This document shows positions 29,071 through 37,596 of a DNA stretch of 64,000 bases, in pieces. Both the position numbers and the translations under genes were made by a program. This stretch comes from Faunimonas pinastri (lineage in GTDB: Bacteria > Pseudomonadota > Alphaproteobacteria > Rhizobiales > Afifellaceae), in assembly GCF_900110915.1 (NCBI RefSeq), contig NZ_FOFG01000006.1, positions 1 to 64,000 on the forward strand, given 5' to 3'. Position 1 is the stretch's first letter, and each line of letters begins with the position of its first letter. The notes beneath the pieces were generated by a model. It searched no databases. It had not been told where the DNA came from and was given only the letters and a program-made list of their open reading frames with translations.

Positions 29071-30549
29071 CTATCCCGCAGGAATCGGCGCCGCCAGCGC
29101 CGGGCGTTCCTCGAACAGGAGGTCGCGACCGCGCACCGGATCGCGCACCTCCGCCTCGATCGGCTCAAGGAGGTCCAGCGACTTGGAGCCGTCGGCGACA
29201 TGCAGGTCCTTGAAGCGGCGGGCCTGCGGCATGACCGAGGTTTCCATGCTGCCGACGAAGCTGTTGAAAGCCTTCACCCCGGCATCGAGCCCGCGCCCCA
29301 CCTTGGCGACGTGGTCGCCCATCTTGCAGATGCGGGCGTAAAGCTCGCGCCCGAGCTCGGCGACTTCCCGGGCGTTCTCCGTGATCGCCTCCTGCTGCCA
29401 ACCCAGCGCGATCGCCTTGGCCAGCGCGATCAGGGTCGTCGGCGTCACGATGAAGACGCCCTTGCCGATTGCCTCGGAGAAGAGATCGCCATTGCGCTCG
29501 ATGGCGGCGGCGAAGAAGTTCTCGCCCGGCACATACATCGCTACGAAGTCCGGCCGTGCGGCCATGTGCGCCGAAACGGTCTGCGCATATTCCTTCCGGG
29601 CCAGCGAAAGCATGTGCTGGCGCATCGCGTCGGCATGGCGCTTCATGCAGGTGGTGCGCGTCGCCTCGTCGGTCGCCTCCACCCCCTCCAGGAAAGCCGA
29701 AATCGGCGTCTTGGCATCGACCACGATATGGCGCCCGCCCGGCAGGTGGATCACGCAATCCGGTCGAATGCTGGAATCGAGCCGCGCGAAGGTCGCCTGC
29801 GTATCGAAGTCGCAATGGGCGGACAGGCCGGCAAGCTCCAGCGCGTTGCGCAGGCTCTCCTCTCCCCAGCGTCCGCGCGTGCCGGGATTGGCTTTCAGCG
29901 CCTGCGTCAGCCGCGCCGTCTCGCGACCTACGCTGCCGAGCTGCTCGCGGATCTGGCCGAACGAATCCGTCCGCTCCTTCTCGATCTGCTGCAGCTTTTC
30001 CTGCGTCAGCTTCAAGGCATCGCCGATGGGGCGGACGAGATCCTCCACGGCCTTGCGCCGCAGCTCCACATCGGCCCCGGTTTCGGCACGATGCTTCTTG
30101 AAGACCTCGTCGGCGAGGGCCAGAAAGGACTGGCGGCTTTCGCCGAGCGCATTGGTCGCGAGGTTCTTGAAATCGCGCTCCATCTCGCCGCGTATCGTCA
30201 GGAGATCGGCCTGCCGCTGCTCGAAGGCTTCACGCTCCGCCTCCGCGCGACCGTCGCGCGCGGCAAGCTCCCCATCGCGCTGCCGGAGCGCGCGCTCCAG
30301 AAGCTCGATCTGGCCGCGCAGGGGGCGGAGAAGGTTGGCCTCCGCCGCCATGGCGGCTCCCTGCCGTTCCGCAGCGCCCAACCGGTCCCGCAAGGCTTCG
30401 GCGTGATCACGAAGGTTCTCGAACTCGTCTTCCGCCCTGCCAAGCAGATGCCGCGAGCCGCGAAGCTGCACCAGAAGCGCGAGCACGGCGACGGCGAGGC
30501 AGCCAGCGATCACGGAGGCGGCGAGAAGCATCGCGTCGGAATGGAACAT
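29071..30549 (-). CDS. rmuC: DNA recombination protein RmuC homologue
   Basis: A 492-residue protein with an N-terminal membrane anchor (about residues 8-28), a long charged coiled-coil region (about 35-150) and the RmuC nuclease-like core. The core contains GRWGEESLRNALELAGL, DCVIHLPGGRHIVVDAKTP, then YVPGENFFAAAIER. RmuC-family proteins limit DNA inversions at repeats, probably as membrane-tethered nucleases. The ATG at 30549 precedes the anchor; the much longer in-frame extension upstream is antisense to the SDR gene and is rejected. Confidence 0.88.
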   Translation of the reverse strand: MFHSDAMLLAASVIAGCLAVAVLALLVQLRGSRHLLGRAEDEFENLRDHAEALRDRLGAAERQGAAMAAEANLLRPLRGQIELLERALRQRDGELAARDGRAEAEREAFEQRQADLLTIRGEMERDFKNLATNALGESRQSFLALADEVFKKHRAETGADVELRRKAVEDLVRPIGDALKLTQEKLQQIEKERTDSFGQIREQLGSVGRETARLTQALKANPGTRGRWGEESLRNALELAGLSAHCDFDTQATFARLDSSIRPDCVIHLPGGRHIVVDAKTPISAFLEGVEATDEATRTTCMKRHADAMRQHMLSLARKEYAQTVSAHMAARPDFVAMYVPGENFFAAAIERNGDLFSEAIGKGVFIVTPTTLIALAKAIALGWQQEAITENAREVAELGRELYARICKMGDHVAKVGRGLDAGVKAFNSFVGSMETSVMPQARRFKDLHVADGSKSLDLLEPIEAEVRDPVRGRDLLFEERPALAAPIPAG

Positions 30550-30706
30550 GATGAACGCCCGTACCCTGGATATTCCCTGTATGTATCGCCTTTGATCGCG
30601 GTCATCAATGTACTTGTGCCGGTTTGTTCTCACTGCGGAGGCGGAATATCGAGCATCCAACCCGGCCCTTGCGCGTTCACTGCCTGGAACGAGGGAGGGC
30701 TTGCAG

Positions 30707-31522
30707 ATGACAGGAGAACTGGAGGGTCGGGTAGCAATCGTGACCGGCGGCGGCCGAGGGCTGGGTCGCGCCATGGCGGTGGGCCTTGCCCGCGCGGGCG
30801 CTGCGGTGCTGATCACGGCCGCTCGCGAGAGTTCCGAGGTCGAGGAGGTCGCCCACGCCGCCGCGGCGGAGTTCGGCGAGGGCCGGATGGTCCCGATGCA
30901 GGGCGACGTGACGCAGCAGGAGGATTGCCGGCGCGTGGTCGACCGGGCGCTTGGGCATTTTGGTCGCGTCGATATCCTCGTCAACAATGCCGGTCGCGGC
31001 ATGAAATATGTAAGCGACGAATTTCTCACGAAGCCGACCCGCTTCTGGGAGGCGGATCCGGAGGCGTGGCGTCTCGTCATCGACACCAACGTGAACGGCC
31101 CCTTCCTGATGGCGAGGGCGGCGGCCCCGGCGATGATCGCGGCCGGGAGCGGCCGCATCCTCAACGTCTCGATGAACCATTCGACCATGCGACGGGCCGG
31201 CTTCTCGCCCTACGGCCCGTCCAAGGCGGCGCTGGAATCGGAAACCGTCATCTGGGCGCAGGACCTGGCGGGCACCGGCGTCACGGTGAACGCGATCCTG
31301 CCCGGTGGCGCGACGCTGACCGGCATGATCCCTGCAGGCTTCCCGGAGGCGGCGCGGGCGCAACTTCTCGCCCCCGAGATCATAGTCCCTCCCCTGCTCT
31401 GGCTCGCTTCGGACGCATCGGCCGGCTTCACCGGGCGGCGGGTGGATGCGAGCCGCTGGCGGGGCGACCTGCCGGCCGGTGAGGCCGCCGCAGCCGCGAC
31501 GGACGATGCGGGCTGGGCATAG
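30707..31522 (+). CDS. Short-chain dehydrogenase/reductase
   Basis: A 271-residue NAD(P)-dependent SDR. The cofactor loop is TGGGRGLG (about residues 13-20), with the NNAG block at about residue 87. Ser sits in NVSMNHST and the catalytic pair in YGPSKAAL. The start follows a GAGGGAGGG ribosome site, so ATG 30707 is used. It is divergent from rmuC and followed by a DUF421 gene on the same strand. The substrate cannot be predicted. Confidence 0.88.
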   Translation: MTGELEGRVAIVTGGGRGLGRAMAVGLARAGAAVLITAARESSEVEEVAHAAAAEFGEGRMVPMQGDVTQQEDCRRVVDRALGHFGRVDILVNNAGRGMKYVSDEFLTKPTRFWEADPEAWRLVIDTNVNGPFLMARAAAPAMIAAGSGRILNVSMNHSTMRRAGFSPYGPSKAALESETVIWAQDLAGTGVTVNAILPGGATLTGMIPAGFPEAARAQLLAPEIIVPPLLWLASDASAGFTGRRVDASRWRGDLPAGEAAAAATDDAGWA

Positions 31523-31555
31523 CCGATCGAACATGACGACCCGCAAAGGACCTGA

Positions 31556-32146
31556 ATGATGCAGTGGATCGACATGGGATGGATCGACAGCGCCTGCCGC
31601 CTGCTTCTCGGCTCCGGGCTCGACAGCAAGGACATCTCCCTGCCGCAGATGGCGCTTCGTGCATTGATCGTCTACGTCGTGACGCTGCTGATCATCCGGC
31701 TCGCCAAGAAACGCTTCATGGGGCGGGCATCCGCTTTCGACATGATCGTCGGCGTCATCCTGGGCTCCACGGTCAGCCGCGCCATCACGGGGACCGCTCC
31801 CCTCGTCCCGGCGCTCGGCGCCGCCTTGGCCCTGGTCGCCATGCACTGGGTGTTCTCGTGGCTCGCGATGCACTGGGGTGCTTTCGGCGACCTGGTGAAG
31901 GGCGAAGCGAGGCTGATCGTCGAGAACGGCCGGGTGCTGTCCTCGGCGATGAAAACCGCGCATCTCACCGATAAAGACCTGCATGAGGACCTGCGAGCCC
32001 ACGGCCTGACCGGACCGGACCACATTGCCGAGGCAAGGCTGGAGCGGAACGGTCAGCTCAGCGTCATCAAGGCCGCTGCCGGCCCGAAGGTGGTCGAGGT
32101 GGCCGTGCAGGAGGGCGTGCAGACGGTGCGGATCGAGCTTCCCTGA
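31556..32146 (+). CDS. DUF421 (YetF-like) membrane protein
   Basis: A 196-residue protein with three N-terminal membrane helices (about 33-50, 60-78, 84-106). The conserved block RASAFDMIVGVILGSTVSRA is the DUF421 signature. A soluble C-terminal YetF/YDFR-type domain follows, with ARLIVENGRVL and HEDLRAHGL. Family members are of unknown function and are often stress- or spore-linked in Bacillus. Two adjacent ATG codons (31556, 31559) are both plausible starts. Confidence 0.82.
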   Translation: MMQWIDMGWIDSACRLLLGSGLDSKDISLPQMALRALIVYVVTLLIIRLAKKRFMGRASAFDMIVGVILGSTVSRAITGTAPLVPALGAALALVAMHWVFSWLAMHWGAFGDLVKGEARLIVENGRVLSSAMKTAHLTDKDLHEDLRAHGLTGPDHIAEARLERNGQLSVIKAAAGPKVVEVAVQEGVQTVRIELP

Positions 32147-32210
32147 CGGTCCGCCCGGAACTGCCGCGCGGCCGGTTCATTGGAAGGTGGAAGCCTGAGA
32201 AGGACATCCC

Positions 32211-32735
32211 ATGCCCAACAGCAAAGCCATTGTCCGCGCGACCGGAAACGTATCGCCGCTGCTCGCGCTCGCCATTTCCGGCGGCGCCGTCCTCGCCTCC
32301 GGGCTCCTCGCCCGCCGCAGCGCGCCGGAGCCGCAGCATCCCGATATCCAGCGCTGGTATCACCATCTGGACAAGCCGGACTTCGTACCGCCGGATCCGG
32401 TCTTCGGTGCGGTCTGGGGCGTGCTGGAATCGCTGCTCGCCTATGGCGGCTATCGCCTGCTGCGCCATCCCGCGACGCCGACGCGCAATCGCGCGCTCGG
32501 GCTCTGGGGCTTCAACATCGCGATGATCTCCGTCTGGCCCAGGCTGTTCTTCGGAGAGCGGAGCGTGCGGTCCGGCTTCCTCGGCTCGCTGCTGATGCTG
32601 GGCTCCGGCATCGCGTATGTCGCAAGCGCGCGCCGCGTGGACAAGGTGGTTGCCGCGACGAGCCTGCCCTTCGCCGCATGGCTCGGCTTCGCCAGCGTGG
32701 TCAGCGAGGAAGTCTGGCGTCGTAACGAGGATTGA
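32211..32735 (+). CDS. TspO/MBR-family membrane protein
   Basis: A 174-residue five-helix membrane protein of the TspO/peripheral benzodiazepine receptor family. The signature region is WYHHLDKPDFVPPDPVFGAVWGVLESL (first loop and second helix), followed by LGLWGFNIAMISVWPRLFFGE, the segment that carries the Trp-Pro of helix 4. TspO proteins bind porphyrins and affect photosynthesis- or stress-gene expression in alphaproteobacteria. No photosynthesis genes are in view. It converges on recR. Confidence 0.83.
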   Translation: MPNSKAIVRATGNVSPLLALAISGGAVLASGLLARRSAPEPQHPDIQRWYHHLDKPDFVPPDPVFGAVWGVLESLLAYGGYRLLRHPATPTRNRALGLWGFNIAMISVWPRLFFGERSVRSGFLGSLLMLGSGIAYVASARRVDKVVAATSLPFAAWLGFASVVSEEVWRRNED

Positions 32736-32759
32736 GCGGCCGAGAGCGGAAGCCGCGCG

Positions 32760-33365
32760 TCAGAAGGGCGTGCGGCTCTTCATGGCGGCGGCCAGCGTTC
32801 CGTCGTCGAGATAATCGAGCTCGCCGCCAACCGGCACGCCATGGGCGAGGCGGGTGATCCGCACGTCGGTGCCGGCCAGCATGTCGGTCACGTAATGGGC
32901 GGTGGTCTGTCCTTCCACGGTGGCGTTCACCGCGAGGATGATCTCCTTGATCTCCCCGTCCTGCGCGCGATGCATCAGGCTGGAAAGATTGAGCTGGTCC
33001 GGACCTATGCCGTCCAGCGGCGACAGCGTGCCGCCAAGCACGTGGTAGCGGCCGCGCGTCGCCATGGCGCGTTCCAGCGCCCAGAGATCGCCGACATCCT
33101 CCACCACGACCAGCACCGAGGCGTCGCGCAGCGGATCGCTGCAGACGGAGCACGGATCGCGGGTATCGAGATTGCCGCAGACCGAGCAGACGGAAACGGA
33201 GGCGGCGGCCTCCGCCGCCGCGCGCGCCAGCGGCTCCAGAAGAAGGTCTTTCTTCTTCATGAGATGCAGCGCGGCGCGCCGGGCCGAACGCGGCCCCAGC
33301 CCCGGCAGACGCGAAAGCAGCTGGATCAGCCGCTCGATCTCGGGGCCGACGACGGATTGAGGCAA
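32760..33365 (-). CDS. recR: Recombination mediator RecR
   Basis: A 201-residue RecFOR-pathway protein. An N-terminal helix-hairpin-helix ([19 protein letters not shown]) is followed by a four-Cys zinc finger ([16 protein letters not shown], about residues 58-73) and a Toprim domain ([13 protein letters not shown]). The start appears to be TTG, since no ATG or GTG fits the family N terminus. It lies in the conserved dnaX-ybaB-recR operon with a 14-base gap to ybaB. Confidence 0.95.
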   Translation of the reverse strand: MPQSVVGPEIERLIQLLSRLPGLGPRSARRAALHLMKKKDLLLEPLARAAAEAAASVSVCSVCGNLDTRDPCSVCSDPLRDASVLVVVEDVGDLWALERAMATRGRYHVLGGTLSPLDGIGPDQLNLSSLMHRAQDGEIKEIILAVNATVEGQTTAHYVTDMLAGTDVRITRLAHGVPVGGELDYLDDGTLAAAMKSRTPF

Positions 33366-33379
33366 GTGGAAACCCCGGC

Positions 33380-33703
33380 CTAGAAGGGCAGCTTGAAGCC
33401 GCCGGGCAGCGGCAGGCCGGCGGTCAACGCCTGCATCTTTTCCTCGGCCGCGCGGGTGGCGCGTCCTGAGGCGTCGGTGGCGGCGGCGACGATCAGGTCT
33501 TCCAGGATTTCGACTTCGTCCGCCTGGGCGAGCGAGGGGTCGATCTTCACGGATTTCAGCACGCCCTTGCCATCAACGACCACGGTGACGAGCCCGCCGC
33601 CGGAGGTGCCGGTCACTTCCATCTCGGCGATCTCGGCCTGCAGGCCCTGCATCTTCTCCTGCAGTTCCTTGGCCTTGCTCATCATTCCCATCAGGTCGCG
33701 CAT
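33380..33703 (-). CDS. ybaB: YbaB/EbfC nucleoid-associated protein
   Basis: A 107-residue DNA-binding dimer-type protein. The N-terminal helix [22 protein letters not shown] and the sheet [16 protein letters not shown] are family hallmarks. It lies between dnaX (27-base gap) and recR, the standard bacterial arrangement, and probably acts in chromosome organisation or recombination. Confidence 0.94.
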   Translation of the reverse strand: MRDLMGMMSKAKELQEKMQGLQAEIAEMEVTGTSGGGLVTVVVDGKGVLKSVKIDPSLAQADEVEILEDLIVAAATDASGRATRAAEEKMQALTAGLPLPGGFKLPF

Positions 33704-33730
33704 TCTGGTCTCCCCGGCCGGCGGCCGCTG

Positions 33731-35614
33731 TCAGTCGTCATTGCTGTCGTCGGCATAGCCGTCATCGAAGCCGGCGTCACTCCCGCCCGGATTGGGCGTC
33801 TCGCCGTCGGGAACGGGCTCGGGCGGCAGCGCCTCGCGAACCTCGACGATCTGGGCGCCGGGAAAGCGGGAAAGAACCTCCTGCACAAGCGGATCGGCCT
33901 TCGCCTCTTCCAGCAACGTCGCCCGGCGCTTCAACCGGACTTCGTGGAACGTGTCGCGCGCGCCTTCGCTGGAAACGGCGACGATCCAGCGCTGGCCCGT
34001 CCATTCCCTGAGGGTCTCGCCGATCTTCTGCGGCAGGCCGGGATCGGCGTCCGGCGTCAGCGTGATCTCAAGCTGCCCCGGCTCGAAGCGAACCGGCCGC
34101 ACATGCCGCTCCAGCGCGAAGACCAGGAGGCGGTCGCGCTCGGCGCGCGCCTTCTCGATCACGTCCTCGAAGCGCAAGAACTGCGGCTTTGCGGGCTCCG
34201 GCGCGCGTTGCGGAAGCATCTGAGGGACAAGTTGCGGCACCGACTGTGCGGGTTGCGCCTCGGCCCGCGCAGCCATGCCGGCACCCCTCTGCGAATGAAC
34301 GAGCGCGACAGGGGCGCCGGAGGGGACCGAAGCGGAGGGCATGCTCGCCGGCTGCGAAACGGACTGCGCCGACGATTGCCCGGGAGAGGCAGGCCGCGAA
34401 GCCCCGCCCCGCGCAGGGATCCCGCCGCCGGGCACGGCGCCGCCGAACTCGCCGGATTGCAGCAGCCGGATCGCCTCGTCGGGCGTCGGCATGTCGGCCG
34501 CATGGCAAAGGCGGACCAGCACCATGTCGGCCGCGAGCATCGGGCGCGGCGCGGTTTGCGTTTCGGCGATGCCCTTCAGGAGCATCTGCCACGTGCGCGA
34601 CAGGATACGCACGGATAGACTTTCGGCGAAGATCTGGCCCCGAGTGCGCTCGCTTTCGGTGGCGGACGCATCGGCGGCCGCCTGCGGGGCGAGCTTCAGC
34701 CGCGTCACGTAATGGGTAAATTCGGCAAGGTCCGTCAGCACCACGACCGGATCGGCGCCGGTATCGTGCTGCGCCTTGAGCTCGGCCATGGCGGCGGCGG
34801 TATCGCCGCGCATCACATGCTCGAAGAGGTCGATGGTGCGCGCCCGGTCGGCCAGGCCGAGCATGTCGTGGACGGTGTCGGCATCGACGCGGCCGCCGCC
34901 ATGGGCGATCGCCTGGTCGAGGATGGAAAGGGAATCGCGGGCGGAGCCTTCGCCGGCGCGCGCGATGGCGCGCAGCGCTTCGGTATCGACTTCGATGCCT
35001 TCCTTCGCCGCGATGTTGCCGAGCAACTGCATCAGCGTCGAAGCCTCGATGCGGCGCAGGTCGAAGCGCTGGCAACGCGACAGCACCGTCACCGGCACCT
35101 TGCGGATCTCGGTGGTGGCGAAGACGAATTTCACATGCGCCGGCGGCTCTTCCAGCGTCTTCAGGAGGCCGTTGAAGGCCGCCTTGGAGAGCATGTGCAC
35201 TTCGTCGATGATGTAGACCTTGAAGCGCGCGGAAACAGGCGAATAGCGAGCGGAATCGATGATGTCGCGGATGTCGTCGATGCCGGTGTGGGAGGCCGCG
35301 TCCATCTCGATCACATCGGGATGGCGGCCCTCCATGATGGCGCGACAATGCACGCCCTCTTCCGTCAGGTCGACGGTCGGCTCGCCGGTGCCGTCCTCGC
35401 GCACGAAGTTGAGCGCGCGGGCGAGAATGCGGGCCGTCGTGGTCTTGCCGACACCGCGCACGCCCGTCAGCATCCAGGCATGCGCGATGCGGCCGGAGGT
35501 GAAGGCGTTGCGCAGGGTGCGCACCATCGGCTCCTGGCCGATCAGGTCGTCGAAGCTGGAAGGCCGGTATTTCCGGGCAAGGACCTGATAGGGAGCAGGC
35601 GCGGTTTCGCTCAT
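33731..35614 (-). CDS. dnaX: DNA polymerase III subunit gamma/tau
   Basis: A 627-residue clamp-loader ATPase. Walker A is GVRGVGKTTT (51-60), followed by VYIIDEVHMLSKAAFNGLLKTLEEPP. The collar domain spans about 245-370 and a Pro/Ala/Gln-rich linker about 395-475. The C-terminal tau region binds polymerase. The four-Cys zinc module of most DnaX proteins is replaced by DLTEEGVHCRAIMEGRH with a single Cys, which I recall as usual in rhizobia. No obvious A-rich slippery heptamer for gamma production was seen. The SRP RNA lies just upstream. Confidence 0.95.
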   Translation of the reverse strand: MSETAPAPYQVLARKYRPSSFDDLIGQEPMVRTLRNAFTSGRIAHAWMLTGVRGVGKTTTARILARALNFVREDGTGEPTVDLTEEGVHCRAIMEGRHPDVIEMDAASHTGIDDIRDIIDSARYSPVSARFKVYIIDEVHMLSKAAFNGLLKTLEEPPAHVKFVFATTEIRKVPVTVLSRCQRFDLRRIEASTLMQLLGNIAAKEGIEVDTEALRAIARAGEGSARDSLSILDQAIAHGGGRVDADTVHDMLGLADRARTIDLFEHVMRGDTAAAMAELKAQHDTGADPVVVLTDLAEFTHYVTRLKLAPQAAADASATESERTRGQIFAESLSVRILSRTWQMLLKGIAETQTAPRPMLAADMVLVRLCHAADMPTPDEAIRLLQSGEFGGAVPGGGIPARGGASRPASPGQSSAQSVSQPASMPSASVPSGAPVALVHSQRGAGMAARAEAQPAQSVPQLVPQMLPQRAPEPAKPQFLRFEDVIEKARAERDRLLVFALERHVRPVRFEPGQLEITLTPDADPGLPQKIGETLREWTGQRWIVAVSSEGARDTFHEVRLKRRATLLEEAKADPLVQEVLSRFPGAQIVEVREALPPEPVPDGETPNPGGSDAGFDDGYADDSNDD

Positions 35615-35720
35615 GACGCTTCAGGGGCTCCCTGCCGGCGGTCCGGCGCACGATCCAGCGCAGTCCGAGGCCGGAGCGTTCCCGAAGCGGGCGCAGCCGG
35701 TAAGCCGCGGCGAAACAGAA

Positions 35721-35822
35721 GTGGGAGGCTGGACGGCAACCCGTGCCGAATTCGTTGGGGCTGCTTCCTTCCGGACCTGACCCGATTGGCGAGTGGAACG
35801 TCCGCCGCCAACCTCCCGAGCC
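35721..35822 (-). ncRNA. ffs: Bacterial small signal recognition particle RNA (4.5S)
   Basis: The minus strand contains the universal SRP core GGTCAGGTCCGGAAGGAAGC with the GGAA tetraloop, flanked by the asymmetric loop GCAG. The outer ends pair through GGGAGG (from 35817) and CCTCCC (to 35723), giving a ~100-base hairpin. Ends are approximate. It binds Ffh to target membrane proteins. Location upstream of dnaX on the same strand is the classic alphaproteobacterial arrangement. Confidence 0.93.
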
Positions 35823-35911
35823 CTATATCGTCGCAGCCGCCGCCAAACGCAAGAGCGTCCCCGAATTCTTCACCAATCGATTCTTCCGCAATCCAGTCTT
35901 CACCGTCCGGC

Positions 35912-36652
35912 TCAGGCCCCGATGGCCTCGGCGACCTCGGTGACGAACCGGCCGATATCGTCGGTGACGAAATCCACCTGATCGTCCTTGCGGGCATCGA
36001 GATCCCAGGAGCCGCCCATGATCGCGGTCGCGCCCTTCGGCACGATCAGCGTGGTGCGCATCCCGAGCTCCTTGGGCACGGTCAGGTTGCGCGCCAGATC
36101 CTCGAACATCGCGGCGTTCGCCGGGTCTATGCCGAAGCGGGCCAGAAAGCGGTCATAGGTCTGGCGCTCGGGCTTGGGCACCAACTCGCCGGCGACGATG
36201 TCGTAGATGCCTTCGAAATGGCCGGAAATGCCGAGCTTTTCCGCGACGGTCTGCGCATGGCGATAGGAGCCGTTGGTGAAGATGTACTTCTTGCCCGGCA
36301 GCCGTTCCAGCGCGGGCCCGAGAAGCGGATCGACGACCAGCGGGGAGTGATCGATGTCGTGCGCGTAATGCAGGAAATCGTCGATATCGATGTCGTGGTG
36401 GATCATCAGGCCGCGCAGCGAGGTGCCGTAGCGGCGATAGAAGTCGGTCTGGATGCGCTCGGCTTCTTCCGGACCCACCTGCAGCGTCTTCGCGACGTAT
36501 TCGTGGATCCGATTGTGGATCTGCTGCCCGAGCTGCGTCTCGTGCGGGTAAAGCGTGTCGTCGAGATCGAAGATCCAGGACTTGACCGAGGCAAAGACTT
36601 CGAGATCTTCACGCGGACGCTGCTTGGAGCTTTCGGCGGTCGCGGCGTTCAT
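35912..36652 (-). CDS. HAD-family pyrimidine 5'-nucleotidase
   Basis: A 246-residue HAD hydrolase of the SDT1-like subgroup. Motif I is FDLDDTLYP (nucleophile Asp near residue 29), motif II FTNGSYRHA, motif III Lys in VPKPERQTY, and motif IV MFEDLARNL. It probably dephosphorylates UMP/CMP or damaged pyrimidine nucleotides. In many rhizobia a gene of this type sits between argB and dapD; here it is about 26 kb from argB, next to the SRP RNA. Confidence 0.88.
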   Translation of the reverse strand: MNAATAESSKQRPREDLEVFASVKSWIFDLDDTLYPHETQLGQQIHNRIHEYVAKTLQVGPEEAERIQTDFYRRYGTSLRGLMIHHDIDIDDFLHYAHDIDHSPLVVDPLLGPALERLPGKKYIFTNGSYRHAQTVAEKLGISGHFEGIYDIVAGELVPKPERQTYDRFLARFGIDPANAAMFEDLARNLTVPKELGMRTTLIVPKGATAIMGGSWDLDARKDDQVDFVTDDIGRFVTEVAEAIGA

Positions 36653-36688
36653 GAATTGTTTGTTTTCCGGTCAAACGATTACGGGATG

Positions 36689-37555
36689 TCAGACTAGCCG
36701 CCGAATTGCGGCCAATGTCAGCCCTTTTGCCTCAAATCGCGATAATGTGTCGCGCAGAGGCTCGGACGCGACGGCCATATGGAAGGCGTTGGCATGGAGG
36801 AGCCGCTCGCCATCCTGCATGATGCCGACATGGCCGCGCCAGAAGACGAGGTCGCCACGCTTCAGCTCAGGAACGCCGGCCGACAGATCGAGAGCCTCGC
36901 CCAGGCCGTTCCTCTGCATATCGGAATCGCGCGGAGCGGCGATGCCGCAAGCCTCGCACGCCACCTGCACGAGAGCGGAGCAGTCGATGCCGAAGCTCGT
37001 CCTGCCCCCCCAGAGATAGGGCGTGCCGAGGAAGCGCTCGGCCACCGCCACCGGATCGCTTTCGTGCGCCTCCGCCGCGCCGAGATGCTGCATCACAACC
37101 GCGCCGGCCGGATCCAGCAGCCCATAGCGCGCGTTGTGGTCCTCGGCCTCGCCGCCGACATGCACCCGCGCACCCAGCGACAGGGCCATGAGCGGCGCGA
37201 GCTTGATGTCCGGCCCGGCAAAGACCGGGGTGCGCAATGCCGTGACCCGGTATTCCGGCTCGGCACGGGCATGGGCAAGATCCGATCGGGCGACCCAGCC
37301 GACATAGGAATCGGCTTCCAGCTGCGCCCAGCACCAGCCTTCGCCGGTTGTCTCGAAGACGCGCACGGCCTCGCCGTGCAGCCCTTCCGTCAGCATGGTC
37401 GCGTCAGCCGCCGGGCGACCGCGAAACGCCGCCGTAGCGGACGCGACGCGGAGCACTTCGCCCTCCGCGTAGCGCTCGGCCGGGTAGACGTGGCGAAGTC
37501 GGATATCGGCGAGGTCCGGCCGGGCGGCGTTGATGCGCGGATCGAGTTCGGTCAT
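36689..37555 (-). CDS. NlpC/P60 (C40) peptidase with N-terminal SH3-like domains
   Basis: A 288-residue gamma-D-Glu-diamino acid endopeptidase candidate. Two SH3b-like segments (about residues 30-95 and 100-160) precede the NlpC/P60 core with Cys192 in GIDCSALVQ, His242 in GHVGIMQ and His254. No signal peptide is visible, which points to cytoplasmic murein-peptide degradation as in YkfC-type enzymes. It follows the M17 aminopeptidase gene by 41 bases on the same strand. Together they could trim recycled cell-wall peptides. Confidence 0.87.
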   Translation of the reverse strand: MTELDPRINAARPDLADIRLRHVYPAERYAEGEVLRVASATAAFRGRPAADATMLTEGLHGEAVRVFETTGEGWCWAQLEADSYVGWVARSDLAHARAEPEYRVTALRTPVFAGPDIKLAPLMALSLGARVHVGGEAEDHNARYGLLDPAGAVVMQHLGAAEAHESDPVAVAERFLGTPYLWGGRTSFGIDCSALVQVACEACGIAAPRDSDMQRNGLGEALDLSAGVPELKRGDLVFWRGHVGIMQDGERLLHANAFHMAVASEPLRDTLSRFEAKGLTLAAIRRLV

Positions 37556-37596
37556 GTCCTCATCCTAGCAGAGCGGTCGCCCGGACACAGGAACTT

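Noticed and set aside
29071-31188. A 705-codon version of RmuC
   Set aside because: The N-terminal ~213 codons are antisense to the SDR gene; the natural start at 30549 precedes the family anchor.
28474-31482. A 1002-codon plus-strand open frame
   Set aside because: It is antisense to def and rmuC, whose products have clear motifs, and its translation is Arg/Leu/His-rich without any domain. It is a by-product of high GC third-position bias.
34712-36697. A 661-codon plus-strand open frame
   Set aside because: It crosses dnaX, the SRP RNA and the nucleotidase in antisense, which no real gene would do.
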